Shown here: positions 15,983-25,217 of the stretch, piece after piece
Position numbering within the stretch: the first letter of the stretch is position 1
Layout of the letters: each line of letters opens with the position of its first letter
Origin: a bacterium
GTDB taxonomy: Bacteria; Krumholzibacteriota; Krumholzibacteriia; LZORAL124-64-63
Length of the DNA stretch: 64,000 nucleotides
Reading direction: 5' to 3'
Assembly: GCA_024223715.1 (NCBI GenBank)
Contig: JAAEOA010000311.1
Location: forward strand, 1-64,000
Program-made: the position numbers and the translations under genes
The notes under the pieces: generated by a model
The model's input: only the letters and a program-made list of their open reading frames with translations
Database searches by the model: none
Told to the model about the DNA's origin: nothing

Positions 15983-17659
15983 ATGGGTCATATTAAAACA
16001 AAACGACTGGGCGAAATTCTGGTGGACGCGGGAATAATTACCCCGGAAAAACTGGATTTGGCTCTACGTGAACAAAGCCAAACCAAAGAAAAACTGGGTA
16101 CCATTTTTCAGCGTTTGGGTATTTGTTCCGAAAAGGATATTTCCAAGGTACTGGCTGGTCAGGCTGGTGTCGATTCCATTGACCTGAATGTCACGGAAGT
16201 GGACACTGCACAGCTGGAAATCATTGAACGGGAATATGCTGAAAAATTTTCAGTTATTCCCATTAATCGAAAAGGCAGCACTCTGCGGGTGGCTATGGCC
16301 AACCCCTTGGATCTGCAAATTATTGACGAACTGGGCTCCAAATCCGGCAAGTACATTGAAGTTGTTCACGCCCCTGAAAGTGAAGTCCAGGATGCCATTG
16401 TTCGCTATTACGGTTCGAAAGCCGGTGCGTCCAATGATGTCAACGATCTGATTTCCAAAAGCCAGAAAGCTTTGGCCAGTGGTGTGAAACTGGGACAGGG
16501 CGACTCGCCGTTCATTCGCCTGGTAGATCAAATTATTGGCCAGGGTATTGAAGAAGGCGCCACGGATATTCACATCGAACCGGAAGAAAAGGTTTTGCGT
16601 TGCCGGTACCGTGTGGATGGCCGCCTGATTCAGGGGCCGATTCTGCCGGTTGAGCTTCTGGGTATTGTCATCACCCGAATAAAAATCATGTCGGAAATGA
16701 ATATTTCCGAAAGCCGAATTCCCCAGGATGGTCGCATTTTATTCGATACTGGAAAGCGCAAAATTGATTTGCGTGTTTCTTCTTTCCCCACGGTCAATGG
16801 CGAAGGAATTGTCGCCCGTATTCTGGACAAGGAAGCCCTAATTGTAGGCCTGGAAAAACTGGGTATGGAAAAGGATATGCAGACCATATTCCGCAAGGAT
16901 ATTGTCAAGCCCAACGGAATTATTCTGGTGACTGGACCCACTGGTTCCGGTAAGACCACGACACTGTATTCGGCCCTTACCTACCTGAACAAACCTGATA
17001 CCAAAATTATTACTCTGGAAGATCCAGTGGAATATGAATTGCCGGTTATTAATCAGGCTCAAATCAACACCGCCAAGGGGTTCACTTTTGCCAAAGGCCT
17101 GCGGGCCATTTTGCGGCAGGATCCGGACATTCTGCTCGTCGGTGAAATTCGCGATGTAGAAACGGCCCAAATGGCTATTCGAGCAGCTCTTACCGGTCAC
17201 TTGGTATTCAGTACACTGCACACCAACAGTGCCGCCGGTGCCATTCCCCGACTTCTGGACATGGGTGTGGAGCCTTTCCTGCTTTCAGCCACTCTGGTTT
17301 CCATTATTGCTCAGCGTTTGGTACGCCAGATCTGCCAGCAGTGTGGTGAACCCACCGAATTAAACGCTGAAGATATGGAAACCATGAATCTGACAGCTGA
17401 AGATGTAGCCGGAGGAACCCTGCTTGAAGGCAAAGGTTGTGATCTTTGCAGAAACAGCGGGTATCGTGGCCGCCTGGCTGTTTTTGAGTATCTGCATGTG
17501 GACAAACCCATTCGCAAACTCATTGCTGAAGGTAAAAATGCTTCTGAAATTGAAGAGTCGGCACGCGCCACCGGACAAGCGGCTTTGCGTGACGATGCAA
17601 TACACAAGATGATGAATGGAAAAACCACCCTGAGTGAAGTCATGAGGGTGGTCTCATGA
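15983..17659 (+). CDS. gspE: Type II secretion / type IV pilus assembly ATPase
   Basis: This 558-residue hexameric cytosolic ATPase powers pseudopilus assembly. An N-terminal MshEN/T2SSE_N domain (GEILVDAGIITPEKLDLAL, residues about 10-150) is followed by the core. The core has Walker A GPTGSGKTTT near residue 318, an Asp box (ITLEDPVEYE), Walker B ILLVGEIRD and the His box FSTLHTN. A four-Cys zinc module follows (ICQQC near 450, CDLC near 487). All catalytic parts are intact and the length is normal. The stop codon overlaps the start of gspF as ATGA, implying translational coupling. It could serve a pilus rather than secretion; the absence of a PilT-like retraction ATPase nearby slightly favours secretion. 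Confidence 0.95.
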   Translation: MGHIKTKRLGEILVDAGIITPEKLDLALREQSQTKEKLGTIFQRLGICSEKDISKVLAGQAGVDSIDLNVTEVDTAQLEIIEREYAEKFSVIPINRKGSTLRVAMANPLDLQIIDELGSKSGKYIEVVHAPESEVQDAIVRYYGSKAGASNDVNDLISKSQKALASGVKLGQGDSPFIRLVDQIIGQGIEEGATDIHIEPEEKVLRCRYRVDGRLIQGPILPVELLGIVITRIKIMSEMNISESRIPQDGRILFDTGKRKIDLRVSSFPTVNGEGIVARILDKEALIVGLEKLGMEKDMQTIFRKDIVKPNGIILVTGPTGSGKTTTLYSALTYLNKPDTKIITLEDPVEYELPVINQAQINTAKGFTFAKGLRAILRQDPDILLVGEIRDVETAQMAIRAALTGHLVFSTLHTNSAAGAIPRLLDMGVEPFLLSATLVSIIAQRLVRQICQQCGEPTELNAEDMETMNLTAEDVAGGTLLEGKGCDLCRNSGYRGRLAVFEYLHVDKPIRKLIAEGKNASEIEESARATGQAALRDDAIHKMMNGKTTLSEVMRVVS

Positions 17660-18858
17660 GAGAGTACCGTTACAGCGCTCTTTCCAGCAACGGACAAACG
17701 GTGTCGGGTATTCGCCAAGCCGAAAACACGGATTCGCTGACTCTTGAGTTGCAGGAAATCGGCCTCATTCTCCTGAAGGCCAAACCGACTTTAGGCAGCT
17801 TTGGCAATTTGTTCTCTTCCAGTGGGCGAGCAGGCAAAAAAGAACTACGGGACTTTACCCAGCACATGTCCACTTGCCTTTCAGCAGGAATCACAGCGGT
17901 TTCCGCCCTGGCCGATTTTCAGGAAATGAGTGACGGGGCCTTTGGTGAAGTCGTCGCTGATATTCGTGGTGATGTAAGCAGTGGAACTGCTCTGGATGAA
18001 GCCTTCGCCAGGCATCCTCAAATTTTTCCCACAGTTTACCTGGCCATGCTTTCCGCTGGTCAGAACTCAGGTAATCTGGATGAAATATTTGAAGAACTGG
18101 TAGCGTACCTGGAATGGAACGACAACCTGAAAAGTCAGACCACTCAGGCCCTTATTTATCCGTCCATGCTCTTGGTGGGTATAATTGGGTTAATTCTTTT
18201 GATGATGCTTTTTGTGATCCCCCGATTTGAATCCATTTTTGAAGATGTGGGTTTCGAATTGCCTACCCTCACGGTCAAAATGATGGCTATGGGAAATTTC
18301 ATGGGCACCTGGTGGTGGCTGATTTTTGCATCTATCGCCGCGCTGACCGTGGCCATGAAAATGTATTTCCGCACCGACCAGGGCGCATACAACCGAGACC
18401 GCGTTCTGTTGAAAATTCCAGTCCTTGGCGGTTTCATTCAAAAGATTGCTCTTTCACGGTTCTCAAAATCCTTTGCTCTGATTTTTGCTTCAGGCTTGGA
18501 TTTATTGCGCCTGCTGGATCTTATGGAAGGTGTGGTTGGCAACAAAGTAATGGGAAGGCAAATAGCCTCCATTCGCCAGCGGGTGGCAACGGGCGAATCG
18601 CTCTCCGAGAGTTTTGCCGGGGCTGATGCTTTTCCCACACTCATCCAGCGCCTGGTGGCAGTTGGAGAAAAAACCGGTTCCCTGGACAACTCCCTCATGC
18701 GAGCCAGTCTGTATCTTGATAAAGAAATACCTCGGGATTTAAAAAAAGCCTTTTCCATTTTTGAAGGGGTCATCATTGCTGTCATGGGCGCGGTGGTTTG
18801 CGTGGCGGCGATGTCCCTGTTAATGCCCATCATGCAAATGGGAGGGAACCTGCATTGA
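17656..18858 (+). CDS. gspF: Type II secretion / pilus inner-membrane platform protein
   Basis: This 400-residue polytopic membrane protein has two repeats of the T2SSF four-helix domain. The first is around residues 60-185 (LRDFTQHMSTCLSAGI and GNLDEIFEELVAYLE) and the second around 265-385 (ALSRFSKSFALIFASGLDLL and GEKTGSLDNSLMRASLYLD). Membrane helices lie near 170-195, 215-235 and 370-395. It anchors the ATPase and pseudopilus base. The N-terminal YRYSALSSNGQTVSG is the usual PilC/GspF start. The start overlaps the gspE stop (ATGA), and its own stop overlaps the TTG start of the next pseudopilin. Confidence 0.94.
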   Translation: MREYRYSALSSNGQTVSGIRQAENTDSLTLELQEIGLILLKAKPTLGSFGNLFSSSGRAGKKELRDFTQHMSTCLSAGITAVSALADFQEMSDGAFGEVVADIRGDVSSGTALDEAFARHPQIFPTVYLAMLSAGQNSGNLDEIFEELVAYLEWNDNLKSQTTQALIYPSMLLVGIIGLILLMMLFVIPRFESIFEDVGFELPTLTVKMMAMGNFMGTWWWLIFASIAALTVAMKMYFRTDQGAYNRDRVLLKIPVLGGFIQKIALSRFSKSFALIFASGLDLLRLLDLMEGVVGNKVMGRQIASIRQRVATGESLSESFAGADAFPTLIQRLVAVGEKTGSLDNSLMRASLYLDKEIPRDLKKAFSIFEGVIIAVMGAVVCVAAMSLLMPIMQMGGNLH

Positions 18859-19895
18859 GTTGTTCAAACAAAAACCGTCAAGGCTTCACGCTCATTGAAA
18901 TCATTATTGCAGTGGCTATTGTGGCGGTCCTTGCCGGTGCTGTGACGCCTCTGGTGTATAAGCAGATGATTTCTGCGCGAGAAGAGGCCACTGAAAAAGA
19001 GTTGGGTCACTTGAATGATTCTCTGGTGGAATTCTATGAAGATTGCGGACGTTTCCCCACCGAGTCCGAAGGGCTGGCCGCTTTGGTTGCCGATCCCGGA
19101 GTTACCGGTTGGCAGGGACCATATTTGGGAACCGACCGTTCCGACCCGGTTCAGGAAGTCAGTACCGATTCTTTTCAGGAGACCTACGTTTACGATCTGC
19201 AGCCAAGTACTAATCCCTCAGGGGCCGCCGATTTATTGCTGGCCAGTGTGGGGGCTGACCGTCAGATGACTTTTGGCGGGTTGAACCAGACCTGGAACTT
19301 GTCAGGCGATGGTGATGACCTTCTGGCCCTCGTTTCGGTCGGACCCATCAACCGCGACAAAATGATCGATTGCCAGAATGAATTGCAAAAAATAGGGGAG
19401 GCTGCCAGCCGGTATTTTGAAGACCATGCCAGCTTTCCAGGCAACTCCGGAGCTCTGGTAAATGATTATCTGGACCCGGGAATTTCCGGGGGAAACTTCA
19501 TCGATCCCTGGAACATGCCTTATGTGTTGGCCGAAACCGGAGGCAGCGGATCGCCGGTGGTCTTCCTGACCCGAAGCTTTGGCCCAAATCGCAGTAACGA
19601 CGACGGTGGAAGTGATGATTTGACTCTGAATATCAGCAGTGTTCCGCCCGGGCGAAAATCGACTCAGTGGAAGTTGGGAGTTGCCCAAACGGTCCTGAAC
19701 AATAATGGCTCACTGGCTCTGACAGGTGTCTGGGCAACGGACCGCACGGCCCTGGGTCTGGATGGAACTTTTGATGTGGATGGCTGGGGTCAGGACCTGG
19801 CCATAAATGTATCTTCCCGAACGATTTTTTCCGTGGGACCAGATGGCAACGCCGTCTTGGTTACCGATAATTTACCCGCGGGAGTGGGGCCTTAG
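18855..19895 (+). CDS. Pseudopilin with apparently repeated GspG-like globular domains
   Basis: This 346-residue prepilin has the leader SCSNKNRQG, then FTLIEIIIAVAIVAVLAGAV with Glu+5. A first GspG-like region follows (ELGHLNDSLVEFYEDCGRFP, GWQGPYLG). It is about twice the usual GspG length. After residue 175 a second helix-plus-strand unit appears (LQKIGEAASRYFEDHASFPG, FIDPWNMPYVLAETG, FGPNRSNDDGGSDDL), then a third shorter one (DVDGWGQDLAINVSSR, FSVGPDGNAV). The start is TTG: it overlaps the gspF TGA as TTGA and has GGAGGG eight bases upstream. It may be a tip or minor pseudopilin, or an alternative major subunit. Confidence 0.85.
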   Translation: MSCSNKNRQGFTLIEIIIAVAIVAVLAGAVTPLVYKQMISAREEATEKELGHLNDSLVEFYEDCGRFPTESEGLAALVADPGVTGWQGPYLGTDRSDPVQEVSTDSFQETYVYDLQPSTNPSGAADLLLASVGADRQMTFGGLNQTWNLSGDGDDLLALVSVGPINRDKMIDCQNELQKIGEAASRYFEDHASFPGNSGALVNDYLDPGISGGNFIDPWNMPYVLAETGGSGSPVVFLTRSFGPNRSNDDGGSDDLTLNISSVPPGRKSTQWKLGVAQTVLNNNGSLALTGVWATDRTALGLDGTFDVDGWGQDLAINVSSRTIFSVGPDGNAVLVTDNLPAGVGP

Positions 19896-19907
19896 AAGGA
19901 GTTTGCC

Positions 19908-21437
19908 TTGAGTAAGAAAAAAGGCTACAGCATTAGGTACAGCGGTGATGGTTTCTGTGCCATGACGGTTTCGCGCCAGGAAAAATATCGATGGAGAATT
20001 GAGCAACTGGAGCAAAACAAAGCTGAAGAAGGGCCTTCGGCCAGTCTTGCAAAAATCCTGGACAAAAACAGCGATTCTTTGACGATGGTTGTGGATGGCT
20101 CTGAGGTCACCACATCGTTGGTCACTTTGCCTAAGCTGAAGAAGAAACAAATGGGACTTGCTGCGGTCGGCTGGGTGGCCAGGACAGAGGCCACACCTGC
20201 CGATCAGTGGGCTGTGAACTGGAGTGAGAGACCTCGGCTTGAGGGTGCACCCGGCAATGAGCAATCAGATGTTTTTCTGCTATATGCGCAACGAAGTTTT
20301 GTTGAACAGCAACAAGCTTTGCCCTTGAAGTGGGGCGTTTCTCCCAATCGTATGGTTCCCGATTTTCTGGCCTTGGAAAACATGTTTCGCCGCTACGGTC
20401 CCGGTCATGATGAACTGGAAGCCTGGAATGTTGTGTTTGTTGATGGGAATAATCACTTCCTCTGTATCAGCACTCCTTCAGGCTTAATAATGACCCGCCC
20501 ACTGCCCGAAGATTTATCTAACGGAGCCGATGGAGATGAGTATCTCGCCCGGTTGGCTACGGAAGTGGATCGTTCCATTTTCTTTGCCCGTCAAACGGAA
20601 TATAACCCCAATATTCAGCGTATTGTTGTTTGTGGTGATTCGGTGCTGGCCCAGGGGTTGGTTGAACGCTTGAAAGATGAAACTTCGGTTCCGGCCGAAT
20701 TCTGGGATGTCTCTTCCCTGTTTGATTTTGAAGGTGGCAACCTGAACTCCAGTTTGTTTTTGCCGGCCATGGCTGCAGTTATGGCGACCAAACCCAGCAA
20801 AAGCAATCTGTTACCAAAAAAATCCAAGTCACTATTTAATCCAGTTGTCCGGCGCCGTTTGCTGGTGGCCTCTTCCACTGCCGCGGCGGTAGTGGTTCCC
20901 ATTCTTGCGGTGGGTGGATTTCTTACTTCCAGCATTCAAGACCAATATCTTGAAAAAGCTCACCGTCATCTTGATGAAGCTCAAATCCTGGCCGATGAAG
21001 CAACTCAGATTTATGTGGCCCAAAAAGTATTGCAGGCCAAGGAAGAGCACATTCGTACAGCAAAAGAAAATGAGAGGGATTTTGCAGGAGTCCTGTTGCA
21101 CCTGGCCTCCCTTACTCCAGGTGAAATTATCTTCAAGGATCTGCGCCTTAAAGAAAACTCCTCCGGGGAATTGGTTCTCCAGTTGATTGGAGTAAGTAAC
21201 TCCCAACAGAACCAGATGGCTCAGCAGGCGTTTGTCGATTTTCAAAAAGCTTTAGATGACAGCGAAATTTTGAAAGCTACCGGAGAGCCACGCAAGCTGG
21301 TCATTGCTGCTGAAACAGACGAAGGCAAGGATATTAAAAAAGTGGAATTCAGCATGGAATACCGGGTCGATACCCAATCCGCTGGTCATTCCAAAACTCA
21401 AGAGGTTGCCGTGGTGGCAGCCCGCACCGAAGGATAA
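19908..21437 (+). CDS. PilM-PilN-like (GspL-like) assembly platform protein
   Basis: This 509-residue protein has one membrane helix near residues 305-330 (RRRLLVASSTAAAVVVPILAV). The N-terminal cytosolic part resembles the actin-like PilM/GspL fold (YSIRYSGDGF, then VVDGSEVTTSLVTLP, and IQRIVVCGDSVLAQGLVERL). After the helix come a coiled coil and a PilN-like periplasmic domain (LLHLASLTPGEIIFKDLRLKE). One polypeptide therefore covers what PilM and PilN do in type IV pili, as GspL does in type II systems. The start is TTG with AAGGAG upstream. It lies 12 bp after the pseudopilin and 3 bp before the PilO/GspM-like gene. Sequence similarity is weak, so the call depends partly on position and topology. 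Confidence 0.72.
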   Translation: MSKKKGYSIRYSGDGFCAMTVSRQEKYRWRIEQLEQNKAEEGPSASLAKILDKNSDSLTMVVDGSEVTTSLVTLPKLKKKQMGLAAVGWVARTEATPADQWAVNWSERPRLEGAPGNEQSDVFLLYAQRSFVEQQQALPLKWGVSPNRMVPDFLALENMFRRYGPGHDELEAWNVVFVDGNNHFLCISTPSGLIMTRPLPEDLSNGADGDEYLARLATEVDRSIFFARQTEYNPNIQRIVVCGDSVLAQGLVERLKDETSVPAEFWDVSSLFDFEGGNLNSSLFLPAMAAVMATKPSKSNLLPKKSKSLFNPVVRRRLLVASSTAAAVVVPILAVGGFLTSSIQDQYLEKAHRHLDEAQILADEATQIYVAQKVLQAKEEHIRTAKENERDFAGVLLHLASLTPGEIIFKDLRLKENSSGELVLQLIGVSNSQQNQMAQQAFVDFQKALDDSEILKATGEPRKLVIAAETDEGKDIKKVEFSMEYRVDTQSAGHSKTQEVAVVAARTEG

Positions 21438-21440
21438 CTC

Positions 21441-22124
21441 ATGGCTGGAAATGCCAGAATTAAACACTGGTTGGCTCAATCAAAAATTCGTTGGGCAGCT
21501 GTCACGATCATCTGGGTGGTCCTCCTGGTAACGGTTGCCATTCCATCCTGGCAGGGTGTTCAGAAACGCCATGCAGAGATCAACGTTTTGGAAGAGCGTC
21601 TTGCTAACATGGATGACTGGACAGTAGCCGGAATGTGGCTGGCCCCGTCCGTGCAGGAGCGCACACTGCCAGTGAATTCCCAATTCAGCGTCCTGTTTCC
21701 TGACCGCCGGAACCGTGAAGAATTATTCTTGTCGCTGGCACGCATTGCTGACCAAAGCGGTGTGACTGATTTTGGCCTGAGTGAAGCCAACGAATTCTCC
21801 ATGGGCGGAAACGATGTCTGGAGTGATGGAGCCGGCATGGGAACCGGATCACCTACTGATAATATGGGTGACCCTCCACCCCCAACCGACGGTGCCATGG
21901 GTGATAATGCGATGGGACCGTCTATTGCCATTCCTGAAGTGGAATTATCGACTTACCGGGTTAACGCCCGTTTTAATGCAGATTACAAGCGAATCGCCCA
22001 GTTTATGGGCGGTCTCAAAAAAATTGAAAGAACCCTGAAAGTGCACAGCCTGACGGTGCGGCCTGAAAAGGATGGCATCGGGGTGGATTTGGAGCTGGAC
22101 GTTTATGTCAGCAAAGCAAGCTAA
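21441..22124 (+). CDS. GspM/PilO-like assembly platform protein
   Basis: This 227-residue bitopic protein has a short cytosolic N-terminus, one membrane helix (residues about 18-37, WAAVTIIWVVLLVTVAIP), a periplasmic coiled coil and a ferredoxin-like domain. The segment NREELFLSLARIADQSGV and the C-terminal YKRIAQFMGGLKKIERTLKVHSL resemble PilO. Between them is a Gly/Met/Pro-rich insert of about 40 residues (118-157) not typical of the family, probably a flexible loop. It would pair with the PilN-like part of the preceding protein. Its 3' end overlaps the following gene by 20 bp. Confidence 0.7.
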   Translation: MAGNARIKHWLAQSKIRWAAVTIIWVVLLVTVAIPSWQGVQKRHAEINVLEERLANMDDWTVAGMWLAPSVQERTLPVNSQFSVLFPDRRNREELFLSLARIADQSGVTDFGLSEANEFSMGGNDVWSDGAGMGTGSPTDNMGDPPPPTDGAMGDNAMGPSIAIPEVELSTYRVNARFNADYKRIAQFMGGLKKIERTLKVHSLTVRPEKDGIGVDLELDVYVSKAS

Positions 22125-22707
22125 CAAAAAAATCCCAATCATTCTTTCGGTAGTGGCTGTGATGCTGGTCTTCGTGGTTTATCTGAACCTGCAGACTTTT
22201 GGGGTCATTGGGGATAACAAAACATCACGAGGTTACAGGGTTCAGGCTCATCCGCCGGTACCATCAGACCTGGGGCAGTTCGCCAGCCATGAGGCTCAGC
22301 CTGAAGTTGCCTGGTCAATGACAGGGGCTTCTGCTGAATTGTTGATCAGGGATCCGTTTTTCCCACAACAATCGCAGCCCGAGCCTGTGGTCATGGCAAC
22401 GCAAAAAAAGCCAACCAGGAAAGCAGTGCCCAGGAAGAGAACCAAGTCACTTCAATGTTCGGCCATCATGCTCGGGGGCAAGTCGCCCATGGCAATTATT
22501 GATGGGGAAGGCCGACACATCGGTGACCGCATCAGAGGTATGGTTCTAACAAAAATTGATGCCGACGGTCTAACTTTCAGACGGAGCAATGGCACCGCAA
22601 AATATTTACCCATCGGGGTTCAGGAAGACGATGAAAATTCCTACCGGGTTGTGACTCGGACAAGAAATAATAATGACCAGGGAAGAACATCCCTACAGGG
22701 ACAATAA
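22105..22707 (+). CDS. GspC/PilP-like inner-membrane linker protein
   Basis: This 200-residue protein has a membrane helix at about residues 10-29 (IPIILSVVAVMLVFVVYLNL), a Pro/Gln/Lys-rich periplasmic linker and a C-terminal beta domain (CSAIMLGGKSPMAIIDGEGRHIGDRI). That domain matches the homology-region pattern of GspC and the PilP fold, which contact the secretin. The start ATG lies inside the end of the preceding gene and has GGAGCTGG upstream; a longer frame exists but would put charged out-of-family residues before the helix. It is followed by the secretin after 30 bp. The assignment relies on fold pattern and operon position. Confidence 0.68.
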   Translation: MSAKQANKKIPIILSVVAVMLVFVVYLNLQTFGVIGDNKTSRGYRVQAHPPVPSDLGQFASHEAQPEVAWSMTGASAELLIRDPFFPQQSQPEPVVMATQKKPTRKAVPRKRTKSLQCSAIMLGGKSPMAIIDGEGRHIGDRIRGMVLTKIDADGLTFRRSNGTAKYLPIGVQEDDENSYRVVTRTRNNNDQGRTSLQGQ

Positions 22708-22737
22708 GCCCAATAATGCCAAGGAAGGTAATTTGAA

Positions 22738-24225
22738 ATGACAAGGATCAAAACATTAATGCTAGGGGCGATAATCCTAATCGCTCTGACAATGTTTGCC
22801 GGCCCGGTTCTCTCGTCCGAAGACTGGACTGAAGGTCGACCCCCGGTAACCATCGTGACCAACGGCTGGGTGGGCGTGCGCGATATTCTTCGGAATGTGG
22901 CCGAAAATGCGGGTCTGGGCCTGCAAATGGCCCCAGATGTAACAGGGAAGGTCAACGTGCATCTGCAGGATGTTTCGGTGGACCGAGCCTTGGATGCCTT
23001 GTTGGTTCCTGCTGAATTGGGCTACGAAGTGGTCGATAATGTCCTGGTTGTTTATAAGCAGGGCATGGTGACCCGGTGGATTACTTTTGACTATCCGGTA
23101 ACCAATCGCGTGGGTCGCGGGGAATTGGAAATTTCCGCCAGTAGAAGTGGTGGTGGTGGTGGTGGAGGCGGAGAAGAAGGCAGCAACAAAAGTCACGTTA
23201 CCAGCACTTCAGTCATGAGTATCTGGCCTGAAATCATGGACGCTTTAAAAGTTGTGGTTTTTGACAATCAGGAAAATGTTCAGGGCTCTTCAGGCGGGGA
23301 TGAAAAACTATCGGTTAGTGTTTCGGATCCGCAAGGTCGGGTTCTGGTGGTGCATCCCATGGCCAGCATGGTCATGATTACAGCTGAATGGAATCGGGTA
23401 AACCGGGCGGAGAAAATGCTGGCTCGCCTGGAAGAGTCGCTTCAACGGCAGGTGGCCATTGAGGTGCGAATAATGGAAGTCTATCTGGACGATGAAACCC
23501 AAACAGGAATCAATTGGAGTATTCTGAATTTGAATTCAGACATTGCTTCGGTTGGGTTGCAAACTTTGGATGCGACCAGTCATATTTCGGACAGCTTTTT
23601 CCAATTCACCATGGATTCCAGTCATCTGGCCGGAGTTATGGAGGCCATTAGTTCCAGTGGTGATATTAACAATGTCAGTACGCCAAAAATTACCACCTTG
23701 AACAACCAAAAGGCCGTAGTGCGTATTGTCACCGAAGAAGTATTTTATGAGTCTCAGGTGGAACCGGCAATAATAACCAATGGAGTTGCCAGTGAACCGG
23801 TCATCAATTATACGGCACGCAGTTACCCGGTGGGAGTGGTTCTGGATGTGACTCCTCAAGTAGGGCAGGACCGGGTCATTACTTTGAATGTCCATCCAAC
23901 AATTAGCGATATTGTGGGTATTGCGGAGAGCCCAAATCTGGATACGGCTCCGGTGCTCTCCATTCGTGAGCTCGATACCGTTGGCAAGGTCAAAGCCGGT
24001 GATACCCTGGTGATTGCCGGACTAATGAGTGAGCGGGTTAATACGCGGCGAACGGGTATTCCCATTTTGAAAGATTTGCCGTTGCTGGGATATATCTTTG
24101 GCAAGACGTCTCATAAAAAAACTAATATTGAATTGGTCATGCTGTTGACGCCGGTGATCATGGATGGCGATGCTCTTGACAAACTGGCCAAGGCGGAGCG
24201 GGAGCGAATCGAAGGTCAGATGTAA
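22738..24225 (+). CDS. gspD: Secretin (GspD/PilQ family outer-membrane channel)
   Basis: This 495-residue protein has a Sec signal peptide (residues 1-26). A short N-terminal secretin domain follows (VGVRDILRNVAENAGLGLQMAPDVTGKVNVHLQDVSVDRALDALL in the genome, residues about 42-88), then one N1-type ring domain (VLVVHPMASMVMITAEWN). The secretin core contains VAIEVRIMEVYLDDETQTGINWS, the VSTPKITTLNNQKA gate region and the C-terminal VKAGDTLVIAGLMSE, with IPILKDLPLLGYIFG. It is short compared with GspD, having fewer N-domains. A poly-Gly run (about residues 137-144) is encoded by repeated GGT. It is last in the operon and followed by a terminator. Confidence 0.94.
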   Translation: MTRIKTLMLGAIILIALTMFAGPVLSSEDWTEGRPPVTIVTNGWVGVRDILRNVAENAGLGLQMAPDVTGKVNVHLQDVSVDRALDALLVPAELGYEVVDNVLVVYKQGMVTRWITFDYPVTNRVGRGELEISASRSGGGGGGGGEEGSNKSHVTSTSVMSIWPEIMDALKVVVFDNQENVQGSSGGDEKLSVSVSDPQGRVLVVHPMASMVMITAEWNRVNRAEKMLARLEESLQRQVAIEVRIMEVYLDDETQTGINWSILNLNSDIASVGLQTLDATSHISDSFFQFTMDSSHLAGVMEAISSSGDINNVSTPKITTLNNQKAVVRIVTEEVFYESQVEPAIITNGVASEPVINYTARSYPVGVVLDVTPQVGQDRVITLNVHPTISDIVGIAESPNLDTAPVLSIRELDTVGKVKAGDTLVIAGLMSERVNTRRTGIPILKDLPLLGYIFGKTSHKKTNIELVMLLTPVIMDGDALDKLAKAERERIEGQM

Positions 24226-24248
24226 AAACAACTAGCCATAATGGATGC

Positions 24249-24281
24249 AAAAACGCCCGGCAAACATGCCGGGCGTTTTTG
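24249..24281 (+). terminator. Terminator of the secretion operon, probably bidirectional
   Basis: AAAACGCCCGGCA pairs perfectly with TGCCGGGCGTTTT around a 4-base loop. A-run on the left and T-run on the right let it act on both strands, serving the secretin operon and the convergent pseudopilin gene. Confidence 0.9.
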
Positions 24282-24310
24282 TTTTCAAACCCAAACTGTC
24301 CAAAATCAGA

Positions 24311-24979
24311 TCAGTTGACGATTGTGATCAAAGATCCAACATCATCACCCTGAATGTCTTCAGATGTAGCATCGGCGTAACCGGTTTCCCATGTGCCGTT
24401 GGGTCCGGCACTCAGTACAAAAACCTTGTGGCGAACGGTTCCAGCATAACGTCCGGGAAAATACCGGGCATTGACGATGTATGCATTTCCCCAGGGATCA
24501 GTCAGGTCGTAAGAATCGATGTATGGCCCTTTCCAGGAATTGGGACCCGAAGTGGGCCAATCCTGGTTGTTCTCGTTGGCTCCGTCACCATCGGCTGAAG
24601 AGTCATTATCTGGATTGTTGTAATACAAATAGTCACCCAGATTTTTGGATATACCATAAGTACCCCAGTTGGTGGCACCTGAAGCGGCACCGGATCCAGC
24701 TCCCGTAGCCAAGGTGGAACTGCTGACCACACGGTCAAGGGCGGCTCCAGATGGGCCGTCAGCATTGGTGATGGGCCATTTGCCGACATCTTTAAAATAA
24801 CTCAAAATAGCGGTGGCAATAACTTCGGTTTCATTTTGAGCTTTACCAACTTTTGCATCTGCAAGATGCCGGAAAACCATGGGACTCATGGCCGCGGCAA
24901 AAATAGCTACAATAGCAACGGCAATAACAATTTCAATGAGGGTAAATCCTCGACGGTCCATTTTCCTAGTGTTGATCAT
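24311..24979 (-). CDS. Type II secretion pseudopilin (GspG-like), stand-alone
   Basis: This 222-residue prepilin has the leader MINTRKMDRRG, then FTLIEIVIAVAIVAIFAAAM with Glu+5. The globular part contains TEVIATAILSYFKDVGKWP, a Gly/Ala/Ser-rich stretch, then GPYIDSYDLTDPWGNAYIVNAR and SAGPNGTWETG. These are the same elements as in the first operon pseudopilin, so the two are probably paralogues. It is transcribed toward the secretion operon from its own promoter. GAAAGGA precedes the ATG. It may be the abundant pseudopilus subunit, made at a different level from the machinery. Confidence 0.88.
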   Translation of the reverse strand: MINTRKMDRRGFTLIEIVIAVAIVAIFAAAMSPMVFRHLADAKVGKAQNETEVIATAILSYFKDVGKWPITNADGPSGAALDRVVSSSTLATGAGSGAASGATNWGTYGISKNLGDYLYYNNPDNDSSADGDGANENNQDWPTSGPNSWKGPYIDSYDLTDPWGNAYIVNARYFPGRYAGTVRHKVFVLSAGPNGTWETGYADATSEDIQGDDVGSLITIVN

Positions 24980-25217
24980 GACCGAATCCTTTCGGTGTTA
25001 CTCGGGCTGGTTGCGCCCGAATGGCCTCTCAATGAGGTTTGGGCGGGATGGCCTCCATTTGAGAAGCCTGTTATTTAGATTATATCGGTGGAAAAACGGG
25101 AGACTTTAACTGAATTAATCGGATTTATTCGAATTTGGGATATTTTTTTTGCCCACCCGGGGCTAGAATTAGTGGATTGGAGCCAGTGTGAATGGGTACA
25201 CAGGTCTTTGATAAAGG

